A program made the position numbers and the translations under genes. A DNA stretch of 22,757 nucleotides from IMG/VR virus record IMGVR_UViG_3300025151_000327, positions 1 to 22,757 of that record. One strand, given 5' to 3'. The stretch comes from a virus. The first letter of the stretch is position 1, and each line of letters opens with the position of its first letter. Of this stretch, positions 1-5,839 are shown piece after piece. Below the pieces are notes generated by a model. It worked only from the letters and a program-made list of their open reading frames with translations. It did no database searches and was not told the DNA's origin.

Positions 1-1
1 C

Positions 2-805
2 GTAGATGATGCTAGAGAAGTAGGAACAAGAGGTGAAAAGGTTACTCTAGATACACGTGGTCCTCGTACACGTGGTTATGTAGAGGATCAAGCAGGTGGT
101 CGCACAGGTGCTGCAAGAGCACGAAGGTATTTAGCTTTAAAAAATAAAGTTGATGGCGGTACGGCAACAAGAGCAGAACGCCTTGAATTTATGCGTATGG
201 CTTTTGCTGATGCTGATGCATTTACTCGTCAACAAGGAAGAAATATTAAATCTCGACAAGCAAAATCTACTGCTGGAAGATTATCTGCAAGGCAACGTGA
301 AAATGCTGTACAAAAATTTTATAACACAGGAGAAATTGTAGAAGGTTTTGAGCCTACACCTAATCAAATAAAAATTGCAAAGCAAAATGCTAAACGACGA
401 AAAGAATTAGCTAGTGATGGTGATGATACAGAAGCTATTTTGGCAGGTATGGCAGAGCGAGATGCTGCAAGAACTCAGCCACCAGCACGTAAACCTCTAA
501 GTGGTATTAGAGCCGAAGACGCTGGTGGTATGAAAGATGGTGGCCTAACTCGTAAAAAACGAAAGATAGCAGAAGCATATAAAGAGTACATGAAGACAAG
601 TGCAGTTAAAAAACGAAAGAAAAATGTAAAAAATACAGCATCTGCAAAGCGAAAACGAATTACAGCAAATATTATGTCTGCTGCAAAGGGTGGCATGGCA
701 GGTAAGAAACCTCGTAATGCTAACATAGACTACCGTAAAGGTGGTATGTTCTACGTAGGTGGTACGTCAGCTAAAGTTACACCTATTAATAAAGGTAAAA
801 AGTAA
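2..805 (+). CDS. C-terminal part of a basic, probably virion-associated protein (5' truncated)
   Basis: The reading frame is open from the left window edge, so the true start lies upstream. 267 residues are visible. I do not recognise a named family. The first half is rich in Arg, Ala and Gly. The last ~90 residues are strongly basic (runs such as AVKKRKKNVKN) and end in Gly/Lys-rich segments including KGGMAGKK and RKGGMFYVGG. Such a tail would suit a nucleic-acid-contacting or internal virion protein, but this is inference from composition. Its TAA shares its last A with the ATG of the next ORF, so the two are probably translationally coupled. An internal ATG at 191 is only a local Met in the open frame. 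Confidence 0.75.
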   Translation, partial: VDDAREVGTRGEKVTLDTRGPRTRGYVEDQAGGRTGAARARRYLALKNKVDGGTATRAERLEFMRMAFADADAFTRQQGRNIKSRQAKSTAGRLSARQRENAVQKFYNTGEIVEGFEPTPNQIKIAKQNAKRRKELASDGDDTEAILAGMAERDAARTQPPARKPLSGIRAEDAGGMKDGGLTRKKRKIAEAYKEYMKTSAVKKRKKNVKNTASAKRKRITANIMSAAKGGMAGKKPRNANIDYRKGGMFYVGGTSAKVTPINKGKK

Positions 806-933
806 TGCCCGTAGTTACTGTTGCAGGAAAAAAGAAACATCTTAAGTATCCTGCTAACTGGAGCAAAATGTCTGCAAAGCAAAAGGCTGCGTGGATCAGA
901 GGTAAAAAAGCAAAGATGACAAAGAAAGCATGA
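805..933 (+). CDS. Small basic hypothetical protein (42 aa)
   Basis: Starts at the ATG that overlaps the preceding TAA by one base and ends at a TGA that overlaps the next ATG by four bases. The protein starts MPVVTVAGKKKHLKY, has a central KQKAAW segment and ends in a lysine-rich tail (KKAKMTKKA). About one third of residues are Lys, Arg or His. The tight overlaps on both sides and the even reading context favour a real gene. No family is recognised. It could be a DNA-binding or packaged peptide like the other lysine-rich ORFs in the window, but nothing in the sequence proves that. Confidence 0.55.
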   Translation: MPVVTVAGKKKHLKYPANWSKMSAKQKAAWIRGKKAKMTKKA

Positions 934-1046
934 AGTTTACAAATACATATACTATTAGAAAACGTAGAACACGTAGGAATAAACCAAAAGGTTTGAGGCA
1001 CAGAAAAAAATTAGGACCAAAATCATCCTTGCGTATACATAAATAA
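930..1046 (+). CDS. Very small Arg/Lys-rich hypothetical protein (38 aa)
   Basis: The ATG at 930 overlaps the preceding stop (ATGA arrangement), typical of coupled phage genes. The product is MKFTNTYTIRKRRTRRNK followed by another basic stretch. About 45 percent of residues are Arg, Lys or His and only an acid-free sequence is seen. The arginine-rich character resembles protamine-like or RNA-binding peptides, which is inference only. It is short enough that chance cannot be excluded, but its position filling the gap between two coding regions supports it. Confidence 0.45.
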   Translation: MKFTNTYTIRKRRTRRNKPKGLRHRKKLGPKSSLRIHK

Positions 1047-1054
1047 TATAATGA

Positions 1055-1492
1055 ATGACAAAAAATGCCACCAACTTAGATGATAATACAAGATTTGCGA
1101 TGCCAGTTCGCAATCTTATTACCATTGTATCAGCAGTAGCTGTAGGTGTGTGGGCTTGGTTTGGAGTACAGGAAAGATTAAATATAGTAGAAACTCAACA
1201 GATACTAGTTCAATCTGATCTGGAAAAAAATACTGAGTTTCGTATTAAATGGCCTAGAGGAGAGTTAGGTTCTCTTCCTGCTGATAGTGAACAGTTTATG
1301 TTAATTGAGCACTTGTCTTCAGAATTTGAAAAGCTTGCTACTAATCTTGAACAAGGTAAAGCACCTTTTGATCAGCAGCAAGCATTAACTTTAGAGTTCT
1401 ATGAAAAAAGAATTACTTCTTTAGAACGTAAACTTGACAAATTAAAAGATGAAGTTTATCGCATGAAGGCTAACGGTAAAGGAGGACACTAG
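1055..1492 (+). CDS. Membrane-anchored coiled-coil protein, possible lysis (spanin-like) or envelope protein
   Basis: 145 residues. One membrane segment lies at about residues 20-38 (NLITIVSAVAVGVWAWFGV), followed by a long, charged, heptad-like region at about residues 85-140 that ends RKLDKLKDEVYRMKA. A short N-terminal part followed by one membrane helix and a coiled coil is the layout of inner-membrane spanins and of some other phage envelope proteins. No catalytic motif is seen. The start at 1055 was chosen over the out-of-frame ATG at 1051. It lies 8 nt after the previous stop without a clear ribosome site, so translation may depend on upstream coupling. I cannot assign a function with confidence. 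Confidence 0.75.
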   Translation: MTKNATNLDDNTRFAMPVRNLITIVSAVAVGVWAWFGVQERLNIVETQQILVQSDLEKNTEFRIKWPRGELGSLPADSEQFMLIEHLSSEFEKLATNLEQGKAPFDQQQALTLEFYEKRITSLERKLDKLKDEVYRMKANGKGGH

Positions 1493-1493
1493 T

Positions 1494-1745
1494 ATGGTAG
1501 AAACTATGTTCATACTTATACTGTATCTTAAAGGCTCTGCTATAGAATATATGGGACACTACGATGTTCAAGGTAGGTGGAGAGTAATGGGAATGTCAGG
1601 TTGTCTTTCCATGAAGAGAACATTGAAAAGAAATGGATGGAGAGATTCTAAGGTATCCGATACAAGATACTCTTGTGAAAAAAGAAAGGTTTATTTAGAG
1701 AAAGATAAGTTCGGGCGCATGGTTGTAGCAAGGATTGTAGAGTAA
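1494..1745 (+). CDS. Small hypothetical protein (83 aa)
   Basis: A strong Shine-Dalgarno GGAGG at 1481-1485 sits 8 nt before the ATG. The protein begins with a hydrophobic strand (MFILILYLKG), then has a tyrosine/tryptophan-rich middle, two cysteines (in SGCLS and YSCEK) and a basic C-terminal half. The pattern of a hydrophobic start, CLSMKR and YSCEK resembles short proteins I associate with marine phages, but no function is known to me. It overlaps the Fe-S carrier gene by one base (TAATG), so the two are probably co-translated. Confidence 0.7.
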   Translation: MVETMFILILYLKGSAIEYMGHYDVQGRWRVMGMSGCLSMKRTLKRNGWRDSKVSDTRYSCEKRKVYLEKDKFGRMVVARIVE

Positions 1746-2077
1746 TGCCAAATGCAGTAAGCCTTACAGAAAAAGCAAGAAGTCACCTATTAAATATCTG
1801 CAATGATGAAAAACAAAATTATATACATCTATCTGTAGCTGGAGGTGGATGTGCAGGATTTTCTTACAAGTGGGATTTTGCAAACGAGTACGAAGCTACC
1901 GACGAGGTTATAAGTATAGAGCACGATAAAAAACTAATTATAGATGGTATGTCTCTAATGCATCTGATTGGTATGGAGATAGACTATAAAAAAGATATCT
2001 TCGGTTCTATTTTGCATATAGACAATCCAAATGTAACATCTAGTTGTGGTTGTGGAGAATCGTTTAATATCTTATAA
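1745..2077 (+). CDS. A-type iron-sulfur carrier (HesB/IscA/ErpA family)
   Basis: 110 residues, the usual length of A-type Fe-S carriers. In this family three cysteines hold Fe or a 2Fe-2S/4Fe-4S cluster and pass it to apo-proteins. Here they are C36 (in AGGGCAGFSYKW) and C101/C103 (in SSCGCGESF), with the family spacing of about 65 and 2 residues. An extra C19 is present. The family fold is visible in order: N-terminal helix (LTEKARSHLL), beta strands around the GGGCAGF loop, a central DGMSLMHLIGMEIDY segment and the C-terminal CGCG motif. The ATG overlaps the upstream stop. It was probably acquired from a bacterium and may help mature host or phage Fe-S proteins during infection. This is a metabolic-support role inferred from the family. 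Confidence 0.93.
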   Translation: MPNAVSLTEKARSHLLNICNDEKQNYIHLSVAGGGCAGFSYKWDFANEYEATDEVISIEHDKKLIIDGMSLMHLIGMEIDYKKDIFGSILHIDNPNVTSSCGCGESFNIL

Positions 2078-2093
2078 CAGGGAGGATATTTCG

Positions 2094-2387
2094 ATGGAGG
2101 CTCTCATTATGGCTATTGGAGCAAAGACCTGCTGTATTCTTGCTTCTGGTTGCGGGGGTTTAACAAATTGGGCGGTACAAAAAAGAATTTCGTGGAAAGA
2201 CTTAGGACTAGCTTGCCTTGTAGGTTGGATAGCTGCTGAGTTTTTTCTACCTCCAGTTATGATGCATTTTGAGTTAGAGATGGTTTGGGGGCCAGCTATG
2301 GCTTTTATAATTGGCTACTGTGGTATTCGTATACTACCAACTATAGAGGAACGACTTAAGAATTTAATTTCAAGTAGCAAAATTTAA
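2094..2387 (+). CDS. Small multi-spanning membrane protein, holin-like
   Basis: 97 residues with two clear hydrophobic helices, about 35-55 (LGLACLVGWIAAEFF) and 62-82 (MVWGPAMAFIIGYCGIRIL). A weaker hydrophobic segment occurs near residues 4-23, and the tail is charged (EERLKN). A GGGAGG ribosome site ends about 8 nt before the ATG at 2094. I therefore chose it over the upstream GTG at 2046, which lies inside the Fe-S carrier gene. Size, two or three helices and charged tail fit a phage holin, but no family-specific motif is recognised. A second, better holin candidate lies at 3846, so this one could be a partner or an unrelated membrane protein. Confidence 0.7.
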   Translation: MEALIMAIGAKTCCILASGCGGLTNWAVQKRISWKDLGLACLVGWIAAEFFLPPVMMHFELEMVWGPAMAFIIGYCGIRILPTIEERLKNLISSSKI

Positions 2388-2390
2388 AGC

Positions 2391-2419
2391 TTGCTTTAGT
2401 ATATTATTTATGGTACAAT
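2391..2419 (+). promoter_or_regulatory. Possible sigma70-type promoter ahead of the metallothionein/oxygenase genes
   Basis: TTGCTT at 2391-2396 and TACAAT at 2414-2419 are separated by exactly 17 bases. The -10 hexamer overlaps the ATG of the 84-residue ORF at 2418. If it is used, transcription would begin at about 2426, inside that ORF. The transcript would then serve the downstream genes at 2676 and 2835 rather than the overlapped gene. The region is AT-rich, so chance matches are common. Confidence 0.35.
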
Positions 2420-2672
2420 GAGCGAACGTGAATCCAATAACATAGTTTTTTTAGAAGAGGTAATAAAGCAGAAGTTACGTAAGGAAAAAGAGCTTGCTTT
2501 TTACGAACAAGAACTTGTCGTATTACAAACAAGGTTAGATTTTTTGAAAAGTGAGATTAGCCTTACAAACTTAATTATAAACCTCGTAACATCTGAAAGC
2601 GAATTGGATATCAAAAAAGTTCCACAGAACTTACGTATAGTGGAATATCTTGATAAAAAAATAAAGGAATAA
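2418..2672 (+). CDS. Small coiled-coil hypothetical protein (84 aa)
   Basis: The protein begins MSERESNNIVFLEEV and has a long charged amphipathic stretch at about residues 10-60 (LRKEKELAFYEQELVVLQ, then LDFLKSEISL). This is typical of a helical coiled coil. No membrane segment, cysteine cluster or catalytic motif is present. No obvious ribosome site precedes the ATG, and the start codon lies within a possible -10 hexamer. It sits between the membrane protein and the metallothionein-like gene. The role is unknown. Confidence 0.65.
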   Translation: MSERESNNIVFLEEVIKQKLRKEKELAFYEQELVVLQTRLDFLKSEISLTNLIINLVTSESELDIKKVPQNLRIVEYLDKKIKE

Positions 2673-2675
2673 AAT

Positions 2676-2828
2676 ATGGCTTGCTCTTGTAAAAATTGTC
2701 TTAATCCAGAGTGTCCTTGCACGGGACCAAATTGTGATGGATGTGACTGTGGTTGTCACCATCAAAAAAATTTAAAGAACCATTTATTGTGGAATGGGTT
2801 TTCTAATTTTACATACAGTGACATGTGA
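2676..2828 (+). CDS. Metallothionein-like cysteine-rich protein (50 aa)
   Basis: A 50-residue ORF starting 3 nt after the previous stop. The first 29 residues hold nine cysteines, C3, C5, C8, C13, C15, C20, C23, C25 and C27, followed by H28-H29. The spacing is C-x-C-x2-C-x4-C-x-C-x4-C-x2-C-x-C-x-C. Asn, Asp, Pro and Gly fill the gaps, and no aromatic residue occurs before W39. That is the signature of a metallothionein, a small thiolate cluster that binds Zn, Cd or Cu. The C-terminal 21 residues (KNLKNHLLWNGFSNFT and onward) are an ordinary polar/aromatic tail. The pattern does not match the SmtA type exactly, so a new subtype is possible. Metal binding is inferred from composition and spacing. 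A redox or zinc-ribbon role is less likely because the cysteines are too dense. Confidence 0.72.
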   Translation: MACSCKNCLNPECPCTGPNCDGCDCGCHHQKNLKNHLLWNGFSNFTYSDM

Positions 2829-2834
2829 GTACGC

Positions 2835-3833
2835 ATGAACCGTAAAGAACGTAGAGCGAAAGCTAAAACAGAAAAGACAGAAACAAAGAAAGAATACAAT
2901 CCGCTAGAAAATTCTAACGATCAGCCTTTCAAGGAACATATGCTTCATATGAAGGAAGCACATGATATAGGGCATCTTTTATGGTTACTGAATACAGGGC
3001 GTCTTTCACTTCCGTATCATCATCATCACGAGGAAGCATTAAATCTAAAACTTCCCTTTGATGCTATTTCAGAAAACTACTACAAGACACAACCAAACAT
3101 TGTAGTTATTGATGACTTTATGAATCTGGAAGCGTTGCAAAAATTAAAGAACTACTGTCTTGAGTTTCCATTTTGGAATACAATCTATGGCAGAGGATAC
3201 TTAGGTGCATTTAGGCAAAATGGATTTACACCACAAACTTTAGAAACATTAGCTTTAGAGATGGTGCAGAACCTACCCGATATTTTTAATACGACCAACA
3301 AACGTAATCTATCGCAGATGTGGGCATTTAAATATGAGTCTAAGTGTCCCGGCATTGATATACACGCAGACTTTGCGGCTGTTAATGTAAACTTCTGGAT
3401 TACTCCCACAGAAGCAAATGCAGATTATGATAAAGAAAAAGACATTGGTAAAACAGGGGGCATGTGGATTTGGGATGCAGGTGCTCCTCCTGACTGGGAC
3501 TTTAATAGATACAACGGTGACGATAAGAATGAAGTTATGGAGTATCTAGAAAAGCAGCAATCAAAGGCTGTATATATTCCATATAAGTATAATCGGTGTG
3601 TTATGTTTGATTCTAATCTGTTTCATAAAACAGCAGATGTAAACTTTCTTCCGGGGTTTGACAATAAAAGAATAAATGTAACGATGCTATTTGGTCAACG
3701 TGAAAACACTGGAGTAGAACCTCAAGATATGTTAGAGGCTGAAAAGTTACGAAAGATGACTTCTCAATCTATTTTAGAAAACTTTGATTTAGAAACAGGC
3801 AAAATTAAATCCGTAATGGAAGAAGCTGTATAG
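2835..3833 (+). CDS. 2-oxoglutarate/Fe(II)-dependent oxygenase-like protein (332 aa)
   Basis: The expected facial triad of the 2OG-Fe(II) oxygenase fold is visible. H177 and D179 lie in DIHADF, and H264 in SNLFHKT. R279 in NKRINVTMLFG is placed to bind the 2-oxoglutarate carboxylate. The surrounding strands match a jelly roll: VNVNFWITP after HxD, GGMWIWD, then VYIPYKYNRCVMFDSNLFH. The N-terminal ~20 residues (MNRKERRAKAKTEKTETK) are a basic tail, and residues 62-65 are four consecutive histidines. The family hydroxylates proteins, small molecules or nucleic acids. The substrate here is unknown. It follows the metallothionein-like gene by 6 nt and probably shares its transcript. A sugar/SAM enzyme is unlikely given the HxD...H...R order. 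Confidence 0.75.
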   Translation: MNRKERRAKAKTEKTETKKEYNPLENSNDQPFKEHMLHMKEAHDIGHLLWLLNTGRLSLPYHHHHEEALNLKLPFDAISENYYKTQPNIVVIDDFMNLEALQKLKNYCLEFPFWNTIYGRGYLGAFRQNGFTPQTLETLALEMVQNLPDIFNTTNKRNLSQMWAFKYESKCPGIDIHADFAAVNVNFWITPTEANADYDKEKDIGKTGGMWIWDAGAPPDWDFNRYNGDDKNEVMEYLEKQQSKAVYIPYKYNRCVMFDSNLFHKTADVNFLPGFDNKRINVTMLFGQRENTGVEPQDMLEAEKLRKMTSQSILENFDLETGKIKSVMEEAV

Positions 3834-3845
3834 GAAAGGATACAT

Positions 3846-4229
3846 ATGTTAGGTGCACTTATAGGTCCAATTGCTAACTTAGCTGGAACTTTTCTTCAGG
3901 GTCAGTTAGAAAAGACCAAAGCAAATAATGAAGTTAAAGTTGCTACTGCAAAAGCAAAAGCAGCGGTATTGGAAAAGCAAGCAACAGGTGAGATTGAGTG
4001 GGATGTAGAAGCAATAAAAGGTTCTACAAGCTCGTGGAAAGATGAGTGGCTTACTGTACTATTTTCCATTCCTTTGATACTTGCTTTTATTCCCGGTGCT
4101 GATCATATTGTTATGAATGGATTTGAGCAACTTCACAAGATGCCAGATTGGTATCAATATAGTTTAGGAGTAATTGTAGCAGCTAGTTTTGGCGTTAGGA
4201 GTGCCTCTAAATTCTTTGGAAAAAAATAA
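3846..4229 (+). CDS. Holin, 3-TM type similar to gene-transfer-agent release holins
   Basis: 127 residues. The central and C-terminal parts match the GTA_holin_3TM pattern: a KDEW motif at residues 65-68 leading into a membrane helix (LTVLFSIPLILAFIPG), then the W102 region and a second helix (LGVIVAASFGVR). The family ends in a conserved G-x-R as here (FGVRSASKFF). An N-terminal segment (ALIGPIANLAGTFLQ) could be a third, amphipathic helix. A GGAAAGGAT ribosome site precedes the ATG. Holins form membrane lesions that release the lysozyme, consistent with the GH24 gene downstream at 5351. The dispersed layout, with five genes between, is common in marine phages. Confidence 0.8.
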   Translation: MLGALIGPIANLAGTFLQGQLEKTKANNEVKVATAKAKAAVLEKQATGEIEWDVEAIKGSTSSWKDEWLTVLFSIPLILAFIPGADHIVMNGFEQLHKMPDWYQYSLGVIVAASFGVRSASKFFGKK

Positions 4230-4231
4230 CC

Positions 4232-4687
4232 ATGAAAGAAATTCTGATGAACTATCGCAACTTAGTAGGAGAAATAGTTTTTATTTTACTACTTCTATTT
4301 GCTATTATTTATTCAACTGTTGCGTATTCACAAGAAATTTCAAAGAATACTGTTGTACCTATGCCGGGACCAGCAATGTATTGTGGAGATAAAATTAGTT
4401 TAAAAAACACATTAGACAAATATAAAGAGCAAGAATTTATAGCTTTAACAGGACATGTAGTATCTAATGATGAGCCATACTATATCTTATATAGAAATTT
4501 TAATACGGGTTCATGGAGCCTAATAGTTTACAATGTGCGAAATGCTCCAAAAGATATTGCTTGTTTAATGGGTGGTGGAGAAAAATCACTTGTTGTTCCT
4601 GACATAAAGGCTTTAACTGAAATGTTAAACAAACAAGATAAAGGTTTTGATCCTCCAGTTCCTACAAATAATGAAAGATCAAGTTAA
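4232..4687 (+). CDS. Signal-anchored periplasmic hypothetical protein
   Basis: 151 residues with a strong hydrophobic stretch at about 12-30 (VGEIVFILLLLFAIIYSTVA) ending in a possible signal cleavage region AYSQ. The rest is soluble and contains just two cysteines, C51 (in AMYCGDK) and C111 (in IACLMGGG), which could pair in the periplasm. A beta-rich middle (PYYILYRNFNTGSWSLIVYN) precedes the second cysteine. It lies between the holin and lysine-rich ORFs upstream of the lysozyme. A lysis-related (spanin-like) or superinfection-exclusion role is possible but unproven. Start at 4232, two bases after the previous stop. Confidence 0.7.
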   Translation: MKEILMNYRNLVGEIVFILLLLFAIIYSTVAYSQEISKNTVVPMPGPAMYCGDKISLKNTLDKYKEQEFIALTGHVVSNDEPYYILYRNFNTGSWSLIVYNVRNAPKDIACLMGGGEKSLVVPDIKALTEMLNKQDKGFDPPVPTNNERSS

Positions 4688-4863
4688 TGGCTGCAAAGAA
4701 AAAGAAACCTGCAAAGAAAAAAAGCGGTGCAAAACCAACTAATCCTAAACTCTATGCAAGAGTTAAATCAGAAGCTAAACGTAAGTTTGATGTATATCCA
4801 AGTGCCTATGCAAATGCTTGGCTAGTGCGTACCTACAAGAAACGTGGAGGTGGTTATGCCTAA
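4687..4863 (+). CDS. Small lysine-rich marine-virus protein (58 aa), possibly DUF5872-related
   Basis: The ATG overlaps the upstream TAA by one base. The product begins MAAKKKKPAKKKSGAKP. Then comes a folded-looking core with the characteristic FDVYPSAYANAWLVRTYKKR and a GGGYA end. I recall this YPSAYANAW...RGGGY pattern as a conserved short domain in marine phages and algal giant viruses. The assignment to DUF5872 is from memory and should be treated as provisional. The ORF ends inside the start region of the next gene, with an 8 nt overlap, suggesting coupling. The lysine-rich start suggests nucleic acid binding; function is unknown. Confidence 0.8.
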   Translation: MAAKKKKPAKKKSGAKPTNPKLYARVKSEAKRKFDVYPSAYANAWLVRTYKKRGGGYA

Positions 4864-5152
4864 ACCTACAGGTGGCCTTACTGCGTGGTTTGGTAAAGGC
4901 CCAAAAGGTGATTGGGTAGACATAGGTGCTAAAAAGAAAAAGGGAAAGTTTCAAGCTTGTGGTAGAAAATCTACGAAGACAAGTAAACGAAAATATCCTA
5001 AATGTGTGCCTAGAGCTACAGCAAATAGAATGACAAAGGCACAAATAACAAGTGCCGTAACAAGAAAAAGAGCAGCAAGTAATGTAGGTGGCAAACCTAA
5101 AAACGTAGCCACATTTGTAAAAAGAAAAACAGCAAAAAAGAAAAAAGCTTAA
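4856..5152 (+). CDS. Lysine-rich marine-virus protein with CGR...YPKCVP motif (98 aa)
   Basis: Starts at ATG 4856, preceded by GGAGG at 4846-4851, so the in-frame GTG at 4844 is unlikely. The first 15 residues (MPKPTGGLTAWFGKG) lead into DWVDIGAKKKKGKF. Then come ACGRK and KRKYPKCVPRATA, giving two cysteines 15 residues apart that may bind a metal. The last third is basic (KRKTAKKKKA). I associate this order (GGLTAWF..., WVDI, CGR, YPKCVP) with a small family shared by marine phages and giant viruses. Its function is unknown to me. With the 58-residue gene it forms a pair, possibly two halves of one domain family. Confidence 0.8.
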   Translation: MPKPTGGLTAWFGKGPKGDWVDIGAKKKKGKFQACGRKSTKTSKRKYPKCVPRATANRMTKAQITSAVTRKRAASNVGGKPKNVATFVKRKTAKKKKA

Positions 5153-5165
5153 GGAGTTATGCACT

Positions 5166-5351
5166 ATGAAAAAACTTACAGATGCACAAAAAACAAAACT
5201 TAAATCTCATTCAAAGCCACATAAAAATAAAAAGGGTCAAACAGTAGATGGGCATTCACCAAAACATCTTAAGGCTATGAAAGTAATGATGGAACATGGT
5301 ATGTCCTTTGATAATTCCCATGATGCTGCTATGAAAATTATGGGAAAGTAA
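5166..5351 (+). CDS. Small basic helical protein (61 aa), marine-virus type
   Basis: Begins MKKLTDAQKTKLKSHSKPHK, then HSPKHLKAMKVMMEHGMSF and an AHDAA-like helix ending MKIMGK. The pattern of Lys/His-rich helix, KHLKAMKVMM and MSFDNSHDAAMK recurs in short ORFs I associate with marine phages and algal viruses. No catalytic residues are seen. An AAGGAG ribosome site lies at 5150-5155 (AAGGAGTTATGCACTATG), and the stop overlaps the lysozyme ATG by one base. Probably a DNA- or RNA-associated small protein; that is an inference from charge. Confidence 0.75.
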   Translation: MKKLTDAQKTKLKSHSKPHKNKKGQTVDGHSPKHLKAMKVMMEHGMSFDNSHDAAMKIMGK

Positions 5352-5839
5352 TGTTTAAGTACGATAAAAACGAGTTGATTAAGCAAATTGCACATCACGA
5401 AGGCGTAGTATTAAAAGTTTATAAAGATAGTTTAGGAATAGATACGATAGGCATAGGAAGAAACTTAGAACACAGAGGTATTGCAGATTTAGAGTTATCC
5501 CATATGGAAAAAACTATGGGTGAAATTTATGAAAATGGTATAACAGAACAGGATGCATATTTTTTAGCACATAGAGATGTTGAGATTGTTGAGAGAGAAC
5601 TACTGGCTTCGCGCCCAATTGTAAAAGAATTAGACAATATTAGACAAAGAGTATTAGTTGACATGGCTTTTAATATGGGTATACCTAGACTAACTAAGTT
5701 TTATCGCATGTGGAGTGCTGTTAACGAGCATGACTTTAAAGGTGCAGCAGTAGAAATGTTAGATTCATTATGGGCGCGTCAAGTAAAATCTCGCTCTGAT
5801 ACTTTAGCTTATGCTATGGAACATGGAAAGTTTGCATAA
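5351..5839 (+). CDS. Endolysin: T4-type lysozyme (GH24 muramidase)
   Basis: 162 residues, the normal T4-lysozyme length. The glycoside hydrolase 24 catalytic triad is present with exact T4 spacing: E17 (HHEGV), D26 (YKDSLG) and T32 (DTIGIGR), which correspond to E11, D20 and T26 in T4. The C-terminal lobe has the usual QRVLVDMAFNMG and LWARQVKSR motifs. The enzyme cuts the N-acetylmuramic acid-N-acetylglucosamine bond of peptidoglycan. No signal peptide is seen, so release would need the holin at 3846. It is co-translated with its neighbours through one-base ATG/stop overlaps at both ends. Confidence 0.93.
   Translation: MFKYDKNELIKQIAHHEGVVLKVYKDSLGIDTIGIGRNLEHRGIADLELSHMEKTMGEIYENGITEQDAYFLAHRDVEIVERELLASRPIVKELDNIRQRVLVDMAFNMGIPRLTKFYRMWSAVNEHDFKGAAVEMLDSLWARQVKSRSDTLAYAMEHGKFA

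Noticed and set aside
2046-2093. Longer GTG start for the 97-residue membrane protein
   Set aside because: Would overlap the end of the Fe-S carrier gene; the ATG at 2094 has a strong ribosome site.
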